In this document: in pieces, positions 17,401-24,367 of the stretch
Position numbering within the stretch: position 1 is the stretch's first letter
Layout: each line of letters begins with the position of its first letter
NCBI GenBank assembly: GCA_036380715.1
Contig: DASVEF010000079.1
Location: forward strand, 1 to 64,000
Reading direction: 5' to 3'
DNA length: 64,000 bases
Origin: UBA5704 sp036380715
GTDB lineage: Bacteria; Acidobacteriota; Thermoanaerobaculia; Multivoradales; UBA5704
The notes under the pieces: model-generated
Told to the model about the DNA's origin: nothing
The model's input: the letters and a program-made list of their open reading frames with translations, nothing else
Database searches by the model: none
Program-made: the position numbers and the translations under genes

Positions 17401-18055
17401 CGAGCAGGTCAAGGGACTCCGGGCGCGCATGGAATTCGCCAAGCGGATCGAAGAGAGCTATGGCGACCGCCGCCGGGTCGACGCCGAGCGCCCCCTGGTC
17501 CGGATCGACGGCTCCCGGGAAGGGGACCAGACGGTCACCTACGACAAGGGCGGATGGGTGTTCTGGATGCTGCACCGGCACCTCGGCCGGGAGCGGGCGC
17601 TCGCCGGACTGCGGAAGTTCATCGCCGACTGGGGGGACAGGCCCGACCACCCGGTCCTGCAGGACTTCACGGCCGCGATGCGCCCCTTCGCCTCCGACCC
17701 GGCCGCCTACGACGGCTTCGTGAAGCAGTGGTTCCACGAGGTCGTCGTCCCGGAATACCGGCTGAGCGAAGCACGCAAGGTGAAGAAGGGATCCGGCTGG
17801 GAGGCGACGGTGCGGATCGAGAACGCCGGCACCGGCCGCATACCGGTCGAGGTGGCGGCGGTCCGCGGCGTGCGCTTCACCGAGGACGGCAAGCCGGGCG
17901 CCGGCTACCGGGAGGTGCGCCAGACCATGACGCTCGGAGCCGGCGAGGCGCGGACCCTGCGCATCGCCTGCCCGTTCGAGCCCGAGACGGTGATCGTCGA
18001 TCCCGACGTCCAGGTGCTGCAGCTTCGCCGCAAGGCGGCGGTGGCGAGTTTGTAG
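14456..18055 (+). CDS. ABC-2 type permease fused to an M1-family aminopeptidase domain
   Basis: This 1199-residue protein has two halves. Roughly the first 620 residues contain about twelve membrane helices in two ABC-2 permease-like blocks. The remainder is a gluzincin domain with HEAAH at 947-951 and the third zinc ligand E971 in NLLSEGMSH. Nineteen residues separate HEXXH from that glutamate, instead of the usual eighteen, because of a Gly/Pro-rich loop (TPGEAPGGN). The peptidase half should face outside the cytoplasm. It pairs with the upstream ATPase. This architecture (permease/M1 peptidase) is known in Bacteroidota and Acidobacteriota-like genomes; the substrate is unknown. Coupling of peptide processing to transport is an inference. 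Confidence 0.9.
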   Translation: MKSLARARAVYGLELAHTFQRPLFWFLVLLLFLLSWGMSAGDVRIESGDASVGGTKAWLTSEFSVAFILSLMVCIMHCFFVSIASGMAVVRDEELRVGEVLHATPLRPGEYVWGKFLAILTGFVVALAVHLLLMVFFNHVVPNAAAEEIRGPLEVVNYLRPALVFGLPALIFFAGVSFFLGERWRRPMAVFLFPIAVLLVGVFFLWEWAPTWLDPGINRALMLIDPAGFRWLDETWLKLDRGAEFYNTARIGLDLPFALSRLAFGGIGLLAVTLAQRHLGRSLRGAVAERRAFRFRRWRRAAEAAVTEIREAGSTRPLADLGMRTVPAGFFAGAWRVARTEIRNLLSSPGLYLFTVLIVIEAVGNAITSLGAFQTELLLTAGQLAVDAMGILSFLLCLLLMFYTVESIERDTGSGFGAIAYASPIRTASMLFGKSLANSVVGVAVVGATFVGCVIALLIQGRVSLDPRPFLIVWGLLLIPTFLAWTSFITAVRAITGTRYATYGVGLAVVFFTGHRLITGDMNWVGNWPLWGALRWTDMGTFELDARALLLNRLMALGLAALFIAVAVRAFPRRQTDAIGTLHRVAPGQLWRPLLRFAPFAVVPLTAGILLWLAVQNGFQGEAYRKKGRDYWKQNLATWLDAPQPAIAAVDLDLRFQPERRWFSNRGTYELLNDRGEALGRFALTGGPHWKNVRWTLNGRPYEPENRSGLYVFTPLSPFPPGGRLRVGFQFEGTFPEGVTENGGGNEEFILPSGVVLTSFRPSFTPFIGYVKEMGIERDENDYEPRDYPPDFYKGKTDAGLGLNRSFSTRIRITGPAEYTWNSVGTRVSETVRGGERTVVWKSDRPVRFFNVVAGRWEVRKGRGTAIYHHPGHRYNIDEMIAALDASRRWYSQWFHPFPWQELKLSEFPNLASYAQGFPTNITFSEGIGFLTKNDVKTDAVFMVTAHEAAHQWWGNLLTPGEAPGGNLLSEGMSHFSTLLLFEQVKGLRARMEFAKRIEESYGDRRRVDAERPLVRIDGSREGDQTVTYDKGGWVFWMLHRHLGRERALAGLRKFIADWGDRPDHPVLQDFTAAMRPFASDPAAYDGFVKQWFHEVVVPEYRLSEARKVKKGSGWEATVRIENAGTGRIPVEVAAVRGVRFTEDGKPGAGYREVRQTMTLGAGEARTLRIACPFEPETVIVDPDVQVLQLRRKAAVASL

Positions 18056-18111
18056 AAATCTCTGAAATTCCTTGGCGTCCATCGCCGTTTCCGCTTCCAG
18101 CAGGGTTCACC

Positions 18112-18214
18112 AGGTGCCGTGGTACCCTTTGTGCCCAACCTGTGGGCATTTGTCGCATCTTTTTCGCTCATCCGATGAGCAGAGGTGGCTCGCTTCGAGC
18201 GGTACACGGCACCT
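18112..18214 (+). promoter_or_regulatory. Predicted structured leader RNA (four-helix junction)
   Basis: A long closing stem pairs AGGTGCCGTGGTACC (18112-18126) with GGTACACGGCACCT (18201-18214): 14 base pairs with one bulged G. Inside it are three perfect hairpins: TGCCCA-ACCTG-TGGGCA (18132-18148), GCTCATC-C-GATGAGC (18166-18180) and GCTCG-CTT-CGAGC (18188-18200). The block lies 65 nt before the exported-peptide gene. The compact multi-branched fold suggests a cis-regulatory RNA or small ncRNA. I do not recognise a known riboswitch class. The interval 18056-18279 contains no other gene. Confidence 0.55.
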
Positions 18215-18279
18215 CTAGCAATAAGGAGAGTTCTTATCGCCTCCCGCGCCCCCGCGCGAAGGCATATGAGGAGGAGCTG

Positions 18280-18588
18280 ATGCACCGCAGAACCGTTCAC
18301 CGTGGAATCGCCGCAATGATGCTCACGGCGGCGCTGGCCCTGGCCGGCGCCACCCCGGCCGCGGCGACAGAGCTGGACGTTTTCGAGAGGAGCCTGCGCT
18401 GGTTGACGAGCCTGTGGGGGGCGGGGCAGGAGCAGGAGAGCACCGAGCGGCCCGGTTCCGGCTGGAGCCTGGGTGGAATCCTCTCCCTGTGGGGGGCTGA
18501 CACTGCCGACAAGGACAAGGGCATGGGCCTGGACCCGAACGGAGCGCCGGGGCCGACCTCCGAGCCTCCGCCGATCGAAGGTCTGTAG
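18280..18588 (+). CDS. Short exported peptide precursor with DPNG motif (module 1)
   Basis: This 102-residue protein has an N-terminal signal peptide (residues 1-29, ending in PAAA). Next come a tryptophan-rich amphipathic stretch (FERSLRWLTSLWG at 35-47, then GGILSLWG), an acidic linker, and MGLDPNG at 82-88 before a Pro-rich tail. It is preceded by an AGGAGGAG ribosome site and followed 49 nt later by a zinc-finger/TPR gene. The same arrangement occurs at 35820-37608. Function is unknown. I infer a secreted signal or cell-surface peptide paired with the TPR protein. Confidence 0.82.
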   Translation: MHRRTVHRGIAAMMLTAALALAGATPAAATELDVFERSLRWLTSLWGAGQEQESTERPGSGWSLGGILSLWGADTADKDKGMGLDPNGAPGPTSEPPPIEGL

Positions 18589-18637
18589 GGAAGCTGGCAT
18601 CGTTTTTCTATATTTTTTGATTTTGAAGGAGACGTTG

Positions 18638-19969
18638 ATGATCGGACACCCAAACCGCGAGACTCTGGAGGCGTTCCTACACGGCGACCTCCCGGATCGC
18701 GAAACCAGAGACGTGCTGACGCACCTGTTGAGGGGCTGCACACGCTGCCGGGAGGAGATGGAGCCTCTCGCGACAGCGATGTTCGATCCCGGAGCGAGCG
18801 AGACCGAGCTCACTCCGGAGCTCGACGCCGCCTACGACGAGGCGATCACGTCCGCCTTCGCCGCCGCTCTGGGCGGGATGGCGGCGCCGGAGAGCCTCGA
18901 CTGGAAGGTGGAGCGGCTCCTCCAGGGTCCACCCCTCCCAGAGGAGGCGGGCTTCTGGACGCCCGCCCTCTGCGAAACCCTCCTGGAGCGCAGCCGGCTC
19001 CGGCACGGTGAGCCGGCGCAGATGCTCCAGCTCACCGAGCTCGCCTGCGAGGCGGCCGACAGGGTCGCCGCGGCCGGCAACTTGGACAGCCAAGAGGCCG
19101 CCGATCTGCGCGCCCGCGCCTGGGCCGAGCTGGCCAACGCCCACCGGGTCAACGACGACCTGGTGCAGGCCGAGGCGGCGATGGCCCGGGCCGTGGAGCT
19201 GCAAGCCCAGGGGACCGGCTCGCTCACCCTCCTCGCCCGCTTGGCCGATCTGAGCGCCTCGCTCTTCTGCGACCAGCGGCGGTTCGCCGAGGCGTTCCGC
19301 CTGCTGGACACGGCCTATGGGCTGTACCGCCAGCACGGCGACCCGCACGACGCCGGCCGGGTCCTGATCATGAAGGGCCTCTACACCGGCTACACCGGCA
19401 ATCCCGAGGAGGGCCTGCAGCTCCTCGCCCAGGGCCTCGCGGCGATCGACCACGCCAGGGATTCCCGGCTGGTCTTCTACACCCTGCACAACATCCTCCT
19501 GTTCCGGGTGGAGCTGGGCGAGCTCGAGGAGGCGCGCCGGCAGATCCAGCGGATGCGGCCGCTCTACGCGCGCCACGCCGGCCCGATCGAGCTGGCGAAG
19601 CTGCGCAGCATCGAGGGGAAGATCGCCGCCGGCCTCGGCGACTACGCCGCGGCCGAGGCGCTCTTCCGCGAGGTGCGCCGGGAGCTCGACAAGGCCGGTC
19701 TGGGCTACCAGGCCGCCCTCATCTCGCTCGACCTCGCCTCGGTCTGCCTGCGTCTGGGCAAGAAAGCCGAGGTCCGCGGGCTGGTGGCCGAGATGGTGTC
19801 CACCTTCCGCGCGGTCGGCGTGGAGCGCGAGGCCATGGCCGCGATGCTCATGCTCGCCGACGCCGTCGAGAACGACCAGACCACCCTGGAGCTGCTCGCC
19901 CTGGTCTCGGGCGTGCTCCAGCGCCTGCAGAGAGGGCCGGGCCTGCTGGTCCGCCCCGATCCCGACTGA
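18638..19969 (+). CDS. Zinc-finger/TPR protein (module 1)
   Basis: This 443-residue cytosolic protein starts with an anti-sigma-like zinc-finger segment (H29, C34, C37 in THLLRGCTRC). It is followed by a long all-helical TPR array (about 120-430) containing DLRARAWAELANAHRVNDD and repeated pairs of about 35-40 residues. It has no DNA-binding or membrane domain. It is clearly paralogous to the protein at 36265-37608. This family is common, in my recollection, in Acidobacteriota-like genomes and is functionally uncharacterised. The ATG at 18638 follows GAAGGAGA. Its tight linkage to the exported peptide suggests peptide binding or regulation, by analogy with TPR pheromone receptors; this is untested. 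Confidence 0.82.
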   Translation: MIGHPNRETLEAFLHGDLPDRETRDVLTHLLRGCTRCREEMEPLATAMFDPGASETELTPELDAAYDEAITSAFAAALGGMAAPESLDWKVERLLQGPPLPEEAGFWTPALCETLLERSRLRHGEPAQMLQLTELACEAADRVAAAGNLDSQEAADLRARAWAELANAHRVNDDLVQAEAAMARAVELQAQGTGSLTLLARLADLSASLFCDQRRFAEAFRLLDTAYGLYRQHGDPHDAGRVLIMKGLYTGYTGNPEEGLQLLAQGLAAIDHARDSRLVFYTLHNILLFRVELGELEEARRQIQRMRPLYARHAGPIELAKLRSIEGKIAAGLGDYAAAEALFREVRRELDKAGLGYQAALISLDLASVCLRLGKKAEVRGLVAEMVSTFRAVGVEREAMAAMLMLADAVENDQTTLELLALVSGVLQRLQRGPGLLVRPDPD

Positions 19970-19970
19970 A

Positions 19971-20024
19971 CCCTCACCCCCCGTCCCCTCTCCCGCTCGC
20001 GGGAGAGGGGCCAGGGGGTGAGGG
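19971..20024. repeat. Long REP-like palindrome with both arms
   Basis: An outer pair, CCCTCACCCCC (19971-19981) with GGGGGTGAGGG (20014-20024), encloses CCCCTCTCCCGC-TC-GCGGGAGAGGGG (19985-20010). This is the most symmetrical copy of the family in the window. It begins immediately after the TPR stop codon. Confidence 0.92.
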
Positions 20025-20058
20025 CTCTCCGGCTCGTCCCTTGCATTGGTTGAGAGCC

Positions 20059-20793
20059 ATGAACGGAGACGCACAACACGGCAGGTCACCGCTCGTCCAC
20101 CTCGAGGGGAGCGGCTACAAGGTCGCGGAGGGAGACCCCGACGTGCGCGGCTGGGCCGTAATCGGCCAGGACGGCCGGAGGATCGGCGAAGTGGACGATC
20201 TGCTGGTCGATACCCACGCCATGAAAGTCCGCTACCTGGAGGTGCGGCTCGACAGAGACCTCCTTGGATCGGGACGGGCGACGGGCGACGCCCGCATGAT
20301 CGAGGGCGAGGACGACCCTGACGCCACGGCCATCCCGGAGCTGGACAGCCTGCGTGATCTGGGCGGAATCATCGGCATGGCCACCATCCCCGGGGCCCCG
20401 GACACCGTCCTCGGAGGCAACCTGCCGGAGACCCTGATCCGGCAGACGCTCTCGGAAGAGGAGAACCGGTTGACGGCCGACCTCCACATCGGCGAGCACC
20501 CCTATGAAGGGGAGCGCCACGTCCTCGTGCCCGTCGGCCGCGCGCGGCTCGACACCGACGAGGACCGCGTCTTCGTCGACGCGCTGACGGCTCAGGAAGC
20601 GTTGAGCCTGCCCACGTACGAACGCGGCGCCGTCGACCGCGCCTATGAGGCCCGCCTCCGGCAGGCCTTCGACCGCTCGTACGCCGGCGAGGCGGGCGGC
20701 GATTTCTACCAGAGCGACCTCTACGACGACGGCCGCTTCTACGGCCCCCGCCGCAGCCGGGCGGAAGCGGCTCTGCCGACCCGCGAGCGCTAG
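20059..20793 (+). CDS. PRC-barrel domain protein (paralogue 1)
   Basis: This 244-residue soluble protein has a PRC-barrel domain at about 20-75 (DPDVRGWAVIGQDGRRIGEVDDLLVDT) and a second barrel-like half at about 150-185 (HVLVPVGRARLDTDEDRVFVDAL). A C-terminal tail ends in DFYQSDLYDDGRFYGPRR. PRC-barrels bind partner proteins or RNA and occur in photosynthetic reaction centres and RimM. Here it is probably a stress- or envelope-associated adaptor, which is inference. The gene at 23736 is a paralogue with the same tail. The ATG at 20059 is the chosen start; the ribosome site is weak. Confidence 0.85.
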   Translation: MNGDAQHGRSPLVHLEGSGYKVAEGDPDVRGWAVIGQDGRRIGEVDDLLVDTHAMKVRYLEVRLDRDLLGSGRATGDARMIEGEDDPDATAIPELDSLRDLGGIIGMATIPGAPDTVLGGNLPETLIRQTLSEEENRLTADLHIGEHPYEGERHVLVPVGRARLDTDEDRVFVDALTAQEALSLPTYERGAVDRAYEARLRQAFDRSYAGEAGGDFYQSDLYDDGRFYGPRRSRAEAALPTRER

Positions 20794-20831
20794 CCCCTTC
20801 CTGGAATTTTCGCCTTTTCTGTCGAGGTTCG

Positions 20832-20856
20832 CCCCTCTCCCTGCGCGGGAGAGGGG
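20832..20856. repeat. REP-like palindrome
   Basis: CCCCTCTCCC-TGCGC-GGGAGAGGGG forms a perfect 10-bp stem in the 185-nt gap between the PRC-barrel and beta-helix genes. The rest of that gap is unremarkable and relatively A+T-rich before 20979. Confidence 0.88.
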
Positions 20857-20978
20857 AGCTAAAATCTTCCCTGTTCCAGGTTTTGCTTGGTATTTCCTCC
20901 AAGGGATGGAATAATGCGCACCCATCGATAGTTACTGCTTTGGCTCCCTTGGGACGACAACTTGGAGGAAGTTCCCGC

Positions 20979-22334
20979 ATGCTGAAAAGATTTGTGTTCC
21001 TGACCGTCCTCGCCGCCTCTCTCCTGACTCCCGCGCTCCAGGCGCAGACCCTGGACCAGACCATCGGCGGCTGCGGCGGAGTCGCGCCGACGAGGACGCT
21101 TCAGGCCGGTCCTTCGAACTACGCCAGCCTGCTGGCCGGCCTTCAGCCGGGCGACCGCCTCCTGCTCGCCCCCGGCACCTACACGCAGCAGCTCCGCTTC
21201 AACGGCCTGAACGGCCAGCCCAACAAGTGCATCGTCATCGAGGGCCCGGCCACCGGCACGCCCGCCGTGTTCACCGGCAGCAACAACTACAACACGATCA
21301 GTCTCAAGAACGTGAGCTATCTGGTCTTCCGCAACCTTTCGCTGGACGGCAAGAACCTGCTGGGGGACGGCGTCAAGGCGGAGGCCGGCTCGACCTACGC
21401 CCACCACATCACGCTGGACAACTTGAAGCTCACGAATTACGGGCAGAGCCTCGGCCGTTGCGGCATCTCCACCAAGTCGAGGGCGTGGAACTGGGTGATC
21501 CGCCGCGTCACGATCACCGGCGCGGGCAACGGCATGTACCTGGGCAATCCGGACGGCACCGGCGAGTTCGTCAACGGCCTGATCGAGCACAACCTGATCA
21601 ACCGCACCCAGCAATACGACATCCAGATCAAGCACCAGATCGGCCGCGCCACCTCGCTCGGCATTCCGATCAGCGGCACGACGATCATCCGCTACAACGT
21701 CTTCACCAAGGAGACTGGCGCGGCGACCGGCTCGTACGCGCGCCCCAACCTCCTGCTCGGCCACTGGCCGCTGTCCGGAGCGGGCTCGACCGACATCTAC
21801 CAGGTGTACGGCAACCTGTTCTACCAGAACCCGACCGAGGCGCTCCTCCAGGCCGAAGGCAACGTCGCGATCCACGACAACCTGTTCGTCCAGCGCAACT
21901 TCGCGCGCGCGATCCGCATCCAGAGGCACAACAACCTGCCGCGCCGGATCGACATCTTCAACAACACGATCGTGGCGAACGGCGAGGGGATCACCATCTA
22001 CAACGCCGACCCCGCCTACCCGCAGCGAGTGCGCGGCAACGCAGTCTTCGCGACCAAGCCGATCACCGGCGGGCAGCAGGCCGGGAACTTCACCGCGGCC
22101 TACTCCGCGGCGAGCCAGTACCTGAACAACCCGGGAGGAGCGCTCGGCACGCTGGACCTCTATCCCAAGGCCGGGATGCTGCAGGGGACCGCGGTGGACC
22201 TCAGCGTCTTTACCGGTCTGTTGGACTGGAACCTGGACTTCAACAAGATCCCGAAGATCACCACCTACCGGGGCGCCTACTCGGGCGATGGAGTGAACCC
22301 GGGCTGGCAGCCGGCCCTGCAGGTCAGGCCGTAA
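20979..22334 (+). CDS. Secreted right-handed beta-helix protein (pectate-lyase-like fold)
   Basis: This 451-residue secreted protein has a signal peptide (LKRFVFLTVLAASLLTPALQA). Its body shows the short, N- and G-rich repeats of a parallel beta-helix: GDRLLLAPGTYTQQLRF, VSYLVFRNLSLDG, NWVIRRVTITGAGNGMYLG, IDIFNNTIVANGEGITIYN. The opening PGDRLLLAPGTY is typical of chondroitinase-B or poly-lyase-like proteins. I cannot identify catalytic residues, so a carbohydrate-binding or lyase role is only suggested. The ATG at 20979 follows GGAGGA. Confidence 0.85.
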   Translation: MLKRFVFLTVLAASLLTPALQAQTLDQTIGGCGGVAPTRTLQAGPSNYASLLAGLQPGDRLLLAPGTYTQQLRFNGLNGQPNKCIVIEGPATGTPAVFTGSNNYNTISLKNVSYLVFRNLSLDGKNLLGDGVKAEAGSTYAHHITLDNLKLTNYGQSLGRCGISTKSRAWNWVIRRVTITGAGNGMYLGNPDGTGEFVNGLIEHNLINRTQQYDIQIKHQIGRATSLGIPISGTTIIRYNVFTKETGAATGSYARPNLLLGHWPLSGAGSTDIYQVYGNLFYQNPTEALLQAEGNVAIHDNLFVQRNFARAIRIQRHNNLPRRIDIFNNTIVANGEGITIYNADPAYPQRVRGNAVFATKPITGGQQAGNFTAAYSAASQYLNNPGGALGTLDLYPKAGMLQGTAVDLSVFTGLLDWNLDFNKIPKITTYRGAYSGDGVNPGWQPALQVRP

Positions 22335-22390
22335 TAGGGTTGGCGGAGAGGGAGGCGCAGAAAAGGGGGCGTCAGGTAGGATCTGACGCC

Positions 22391-23380
22391 ATGATCGCCT
22401 CCCCTCCCCTCTCCGTCGCCTTCGAGGATGTCCAGGCCGCGCGCGAGCGGATCGCGCCCTACGTCCACCGGACGCCCGTCCTCACCTCCCGCCAGATCGA
22501 CGAGCGGCTCGGCTGCCGGCTCTTCTTCAAGTGCGAGGTCTTCCAGCGCGTCGGCGCCTTCAAGGCGCGCGGCGCCTTCTCGCGGCTGACCCTGCTCTCG
22601 TCGGAAGAGCGCCGGCAGGGCGTCGTGGCCTTCTCGTCGGGCAACCACGCGCAGGCGGTGGCGCTGGCCGCGCGCGAGCTCGGCGTCCGCGCCACGATCG
22701 TCATGCCGAAGGACGCGCCGGCCCAGAAGATCGCGGCGACCCGCGGCTACGGCGCCGAGGTCATCCTCTACGACCGGCTCGGCGGCGAGAGCCGGGAGGC
22801 CATCGCGCAGCGGCTCGTCGACGAGCAGGGGGCGGTCCTGGTCCCGCCCTTCGACGACGACGCGATCATCGCCGGCCAGGGGACGCTGGCGCTGGAATTT
22901 CTGGAGGATGTCCCGGACCTCGACATCCTGGTCACCCCTTGCGGCGGCGGCGGCCTCCTCTCCGGCGTCGCCGTGGCCGCGCGCGGCCTCGCGCCGGATC
23001 TCCGCCTCTACGGCGTCGAACCCGAGGCGGGCAACGACATGCAGCTCTCGGTGGAGCGGGGCGAGCCGGTCGCTATCCCTCTTCCCGCGACCATCGCGGA
23101 CGCCCTCCAGACCATGATGCCCTCCTGGCGGACCCTCTCGCACGTCCGGGCTCTGACCCAGGGCATCCTCACCGTCAGCGACCTGGAGCTGCGGCGTGCC
23201 ATGGCGCTCCTCGCCTCCCGCCTCAAAATCCTCGTCGAGCCGGGCGGCTCCGCCGGCTTCGCGGCCCTCCTCCACGGCAAGGTTCCGGACGTCGCCGGCC
23301 GCCGTGTGGGCGTCGTCCTCTCGGGCGGCAACGTGGACCTGGAGCGCTTCGGCCAGCTCACCGCCGGAATCGAGGTTTAG
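22391..23380 (+). CDS. PLP-dependent threonine/serine dehydratase
   Basis: This 329-residue fold-type II PLP enzyme resembles catabolic threonine dehydratase and serine racemase. The PLP lysine is K58 in VGAFKARGAF. SSGNHAQAVALAA is the substrate/phosphate loop, and CGGGGLLSG binds the cofactor phosphate. It lacks the C-terminal ACT regulatory domain of biosynthetic IlvA, so feedback control by isoleucine is unlikely. The expected reaction is conversion of threonine to 2-oxobutanoate plus ammonia, or serine to pyruvate. No strong ribosome site precedes the ATG. Confidence 0.9.
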   Translation: MIASPPLSVAFEDVQAARERIAPYVHRTPVLTSRQIDERLGCRLFFKCEVFQRVGAFKARGAFSRLTLLSSEERRQGVVAFSSGNHAQAVALAARELGVRATIVMPKDAPAQKIAATRGYGAEVILYDRLGGESREAIAQRLVDEQGAVLVPPFDDDAIIAGQGTLALEFLEDVPDLDILVTPCGGGGLLSGVAVAARGLAPDLRLYGVEPEAGNDMQLSVERGEPVAIPLPATIADALQTMMPSWRTLSHVRALTQGILTVSDLELRRAMALLASRLKILVEPGGSAGFAALLHGKVPDVAGRRVGVVLSGGNVDLERFGQLTAGIEV

Positions 23381-23481
23381 CCCGCCCGGCCCGGACCTTG
23401 CACAACACATCCTCAGCGGGGTCGCACCGAGTATCCGGAGGGTATCCGGCCTCCCCGCAAACGCAGCAAGGAGGTGCTTCA

Positions 23482-23715
23482 ATGGCTGAGATCCGAGTCG
23501 AACGAAAGAGGACGCGCATCTGGCCGTGGATCCTCGGGCTCCTCGTGGCGGCCCTGCTGGTCTGGGCGGTGACCGAGGTGATGGACAACGACCGCAACGA
23601 GGCGGTGGCGACCGATGAAGATTCGGCGGCGCTCGAGCTGAACCTCGAGACGGCCCCGGCCGTGGTGGCCCCACTGTGGCAGGCCGCGACCGCGGACCTC
23701 GCCCGGGCCGCTTGA
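23482..23715 (+). CDS. Small single-pass membrane protein
   Basis: This 77-residue protein has a basic N-terminus (RVERKRTR), one membrane helix (IWPWILGLLVAALLVWAVTEV at about 13-33) and an acidic, alanine-rich exterior tail. A very strong AAGGAGGTG ribosome site precedes the ATG at 23482. It ends 20 nt before the PRC-barrel gene at 23736, so the two are probably co-transcribed. It might anchor or partner the PRC-barrel protein. The family is not recognised. Confidence 0.75.
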   Translation: MAEIRVERKRTRIWPWILGLLVAALLVWAVTEVMDNDRNEAVATDEDSAALELNLETAPAVVAPLWQAATADLARAA

Positions 23716-23735
23716 CGCGCCAAGAGGAGGATGAA

Positions 23736-24284
23736 ATGGCTCACCGCACGGATGATCTGCACCATACCCACCCTGCCGGGACCGCCACGATGGAACATTC
23801 GGGCGTCGTCCCGCTCAAGCAGCTCAAGGACTACACGGTCGCCAAGGGCGATCCGGACGTCCGCGGCTGGAACGTGTACTCGAACGACGGCCGGAAGATC
23901 GGAGAGGTCGACGAGCTCCTGGTCGATACCGCGGCGATGCGGGTGCGCTACCTGGACGTGGACCTGGACCGCGACACGCTCGCGGCCACCGGTCAGAACG
24001 CCGGAGCGGCCGGCAGCCCGGGGGCCCGCCCCGGCCATGTCCTGATCCCCATCGGCTCCGCGCAGTTGGACGAGAAGGACGACCGCGTCATGGTAGACCT
24101 GCTGGCCACGCTGGTGGGCGGCCTGCCCGCCTACGACCACGGACCGGTCAGCCGCGAGTACGAGACCTCGGTGCGGCAGCGCTTCGACCGCGACTACCAG
24201 CACCACCCCGACCGTGACCGCGACTTCTACAACCACGACCTCTACAACGACGAGCGCTTCTACGGCCCGCGCCGCCGGCGCTGA
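23736..24284 (+). CDS. PRC-barrel domain protein (paralogue 2)
   Basis: This 182-residue protein is paralogous to the protein at 20059-20793. Both share DPDVRGW, DGRKIGEVDELLVDT, a second half with HVLIPIGSAQLDEKDDRVMVDLL, and a tail of the form DFYNHDLYNDERFYGPRR. This copy lacks the roughly 60-residue insert between the two halves. The start at 23736 follows AGGAGG. It is downstream of the small membrane protein and ends just before a strong palindromic terminator. Confidence 0.85.
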   Translation: MAHRTDDLHHTHPAGTATMEHSGVVPLKQLKDYTVAKGDPDVRGWNVYSNDGRKIGEVDELLVDTAAMRVRYLDVDLDRDTLAATGQNAGAAGSPGARPGHVLIPIGSAQLDEKDDRVMVDLLATLVGGLPAYDHGPVSREYETSVRQRFDRDYQHHPDRDRDFYNHDLYNDERFYGPRRRR

Positions 24285-24290
24285 TCCCGC

Positions 24291-24323
24291 AAAACAAAAG
24301 GGGCGAGGCCAAGGCCTCGCCCC
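24291..24323 (-). terminator. Intrinsic terminator for the minus-strand metzincin gene
   Basis: GGGGCGAGGCC-AA-GGCCTCGCCCC (24300-24323) is an 11-bp perfect stem. Read on the minus strand it is followed by TTTTGTTTTGC, so it terminates the metzincin transcript. It may also stop the converging PRC-barrel transcript, although that direction lacks a U tract. Confidence 0.85.
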
Positions 24324-24367
24324 GATTCGCTGACGGCGAGAGCTCGCGTCAGCTCACCTTGCGGTGA

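Noticed and set aside
14381..18082. A 1233-codon open frame on the minus strand opposite the permease-aminopeptidase gene.
   Set aside because: Low-complexity composition (G, A, R, E, H) and no motifs; the plus strand encodes a clear two-domain protein.
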